Below are positions 24,708-24,836 of a DNA stretch of 24,836 bases, piece by piece. The DNA lies in the NCBI GenBank assembly GCA_029258405.1, contig JARHYY010000004.1, forward strand, positions 1 through 24,836, read 5' to 3'. A program made the translations under genes and the position numbers. This DNA is from Helicobacteraceae bacterium. Its GTDB lineage: Bacteria; Campylobacterota; Campylobacteria; Campylobacterales; Helicobacteraceae. The notes beneath the pieces are model-generated. The model was not told where the DNA came from and ran no database searches. It was given only the letters and a program-made list of their open reading frames with translations. Each line of letters begins with the position of its first letter. The first letter of the stretch is position 1.

Positions 24708-24836
24708 GCACAACCCTCAATTATACTATACCCAAACCTCAAAACTCAAACAAGCAATAAACCTTAGAGTCCAAAAATTCAAATAACAGAATAAACCTTA
24801 AAGAACTTACTTAACTTCACTATATAAAGTTATATT
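24708..24836. other. Non-coding right flank
   Basis: These 129 bases after metI are A/C-rich on the plus strand, the inverted counterpart of the G/T-rich left flank. They hold no gene and no hairpin plus T-run terminator. Most of the stretch belongs to the repeat shared with the left flank. Confidence 0.7.
24775..24836 (-). repeat. Right arm of the 62-bp terminal inverted repeat
   Basis: This is the reverse complement of 62-123 with one mismatch, running to the last base of the window and probably beyond it. On the minus strand it continues with a second AAGGTTTATT unit 34 bases on (ATAAACCT on the plus strand at 24757-24764 and 24791-24798), giving an internal degenerate tandem repeat. The shared 11-mer at 24722-24732 follows. 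Confidence 0.9.

Overview
The window is 24.8 kb of AT-rich DNA, almost fully coding, from an epsilonproteobacterium (Campylobacterota), most likely a Helicobacter of the enterohepatic type. The support is gene order. hisC-fliF-fliG-fliH-dxs and ctpA-purC-purS-purQ-(SH3 protein)-plsC are both runs I know from Campylobacter jejuni, and fliF-fliG-fliH-dxs is also together in H. pylori. De novo purine and histidine genes are present, which H. pylori lacks. I cannot name the species from the sequence alone.

Layout: (1) 1-702 carries no convincing gene. It is AT-rich, its first 300 bases are strongly G/T-biased, and it holds degenerate repeats. (2) 703-15882 is a leftward run of 16 genes, tightly spaced and often overlapping. 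In transcription order they are hisC, fliF, fliG, fliH, dxs, a small four-helix membrane protein, ctpA, purC, purS, purQ, a periplasmic SH3-domain protein, plsC, a small outer-membrane barrel, malic enzyme, rsmH and an FtsL-like protein. Promoter-like sequences lie upstream of hisC and of the malic enzyme gene, with a weaker one possible before ctpA. (3) 16055-18453 is a rightward phosphohexomutase-pyrC pair. (4) pldA (18442-19407) is convergent with pyrC and divergent from glmS. (5) 19506-24707 is rightward: glmS, a GGDEF diguanylate cyclase, metN and metI. (6) 24708-24836 is non-coding.

Functionally this is mostly housekeeping: the flagellar MS-ring and switch, nucleotide and histidine synthesis, isoprenoid precursors, and envelope synthesis and processing (glmS, plsC, pldA, ctpA, rsmH with its FtsL-like partner). 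c-di-GMP signalling and methionine uptake complete the set. No tRNA, rRNA, IS, CRISPR, prophage or clear defence system was seen.

The most unusual signals are structural. A 62-bp sequence at 62-123 recurs inverted at 24775-24836 with one mismatch, so the whole block is bracketed by an inverted repeat. A run of nine C lies in codons 6-9 of rsmH, where gain or loss of one base would truncate the protein after 15 or 16 residues. PldA has Asp where the E. coli enzyme has its third catalytic residue, Asn. I found no clearly new multi-gene system.
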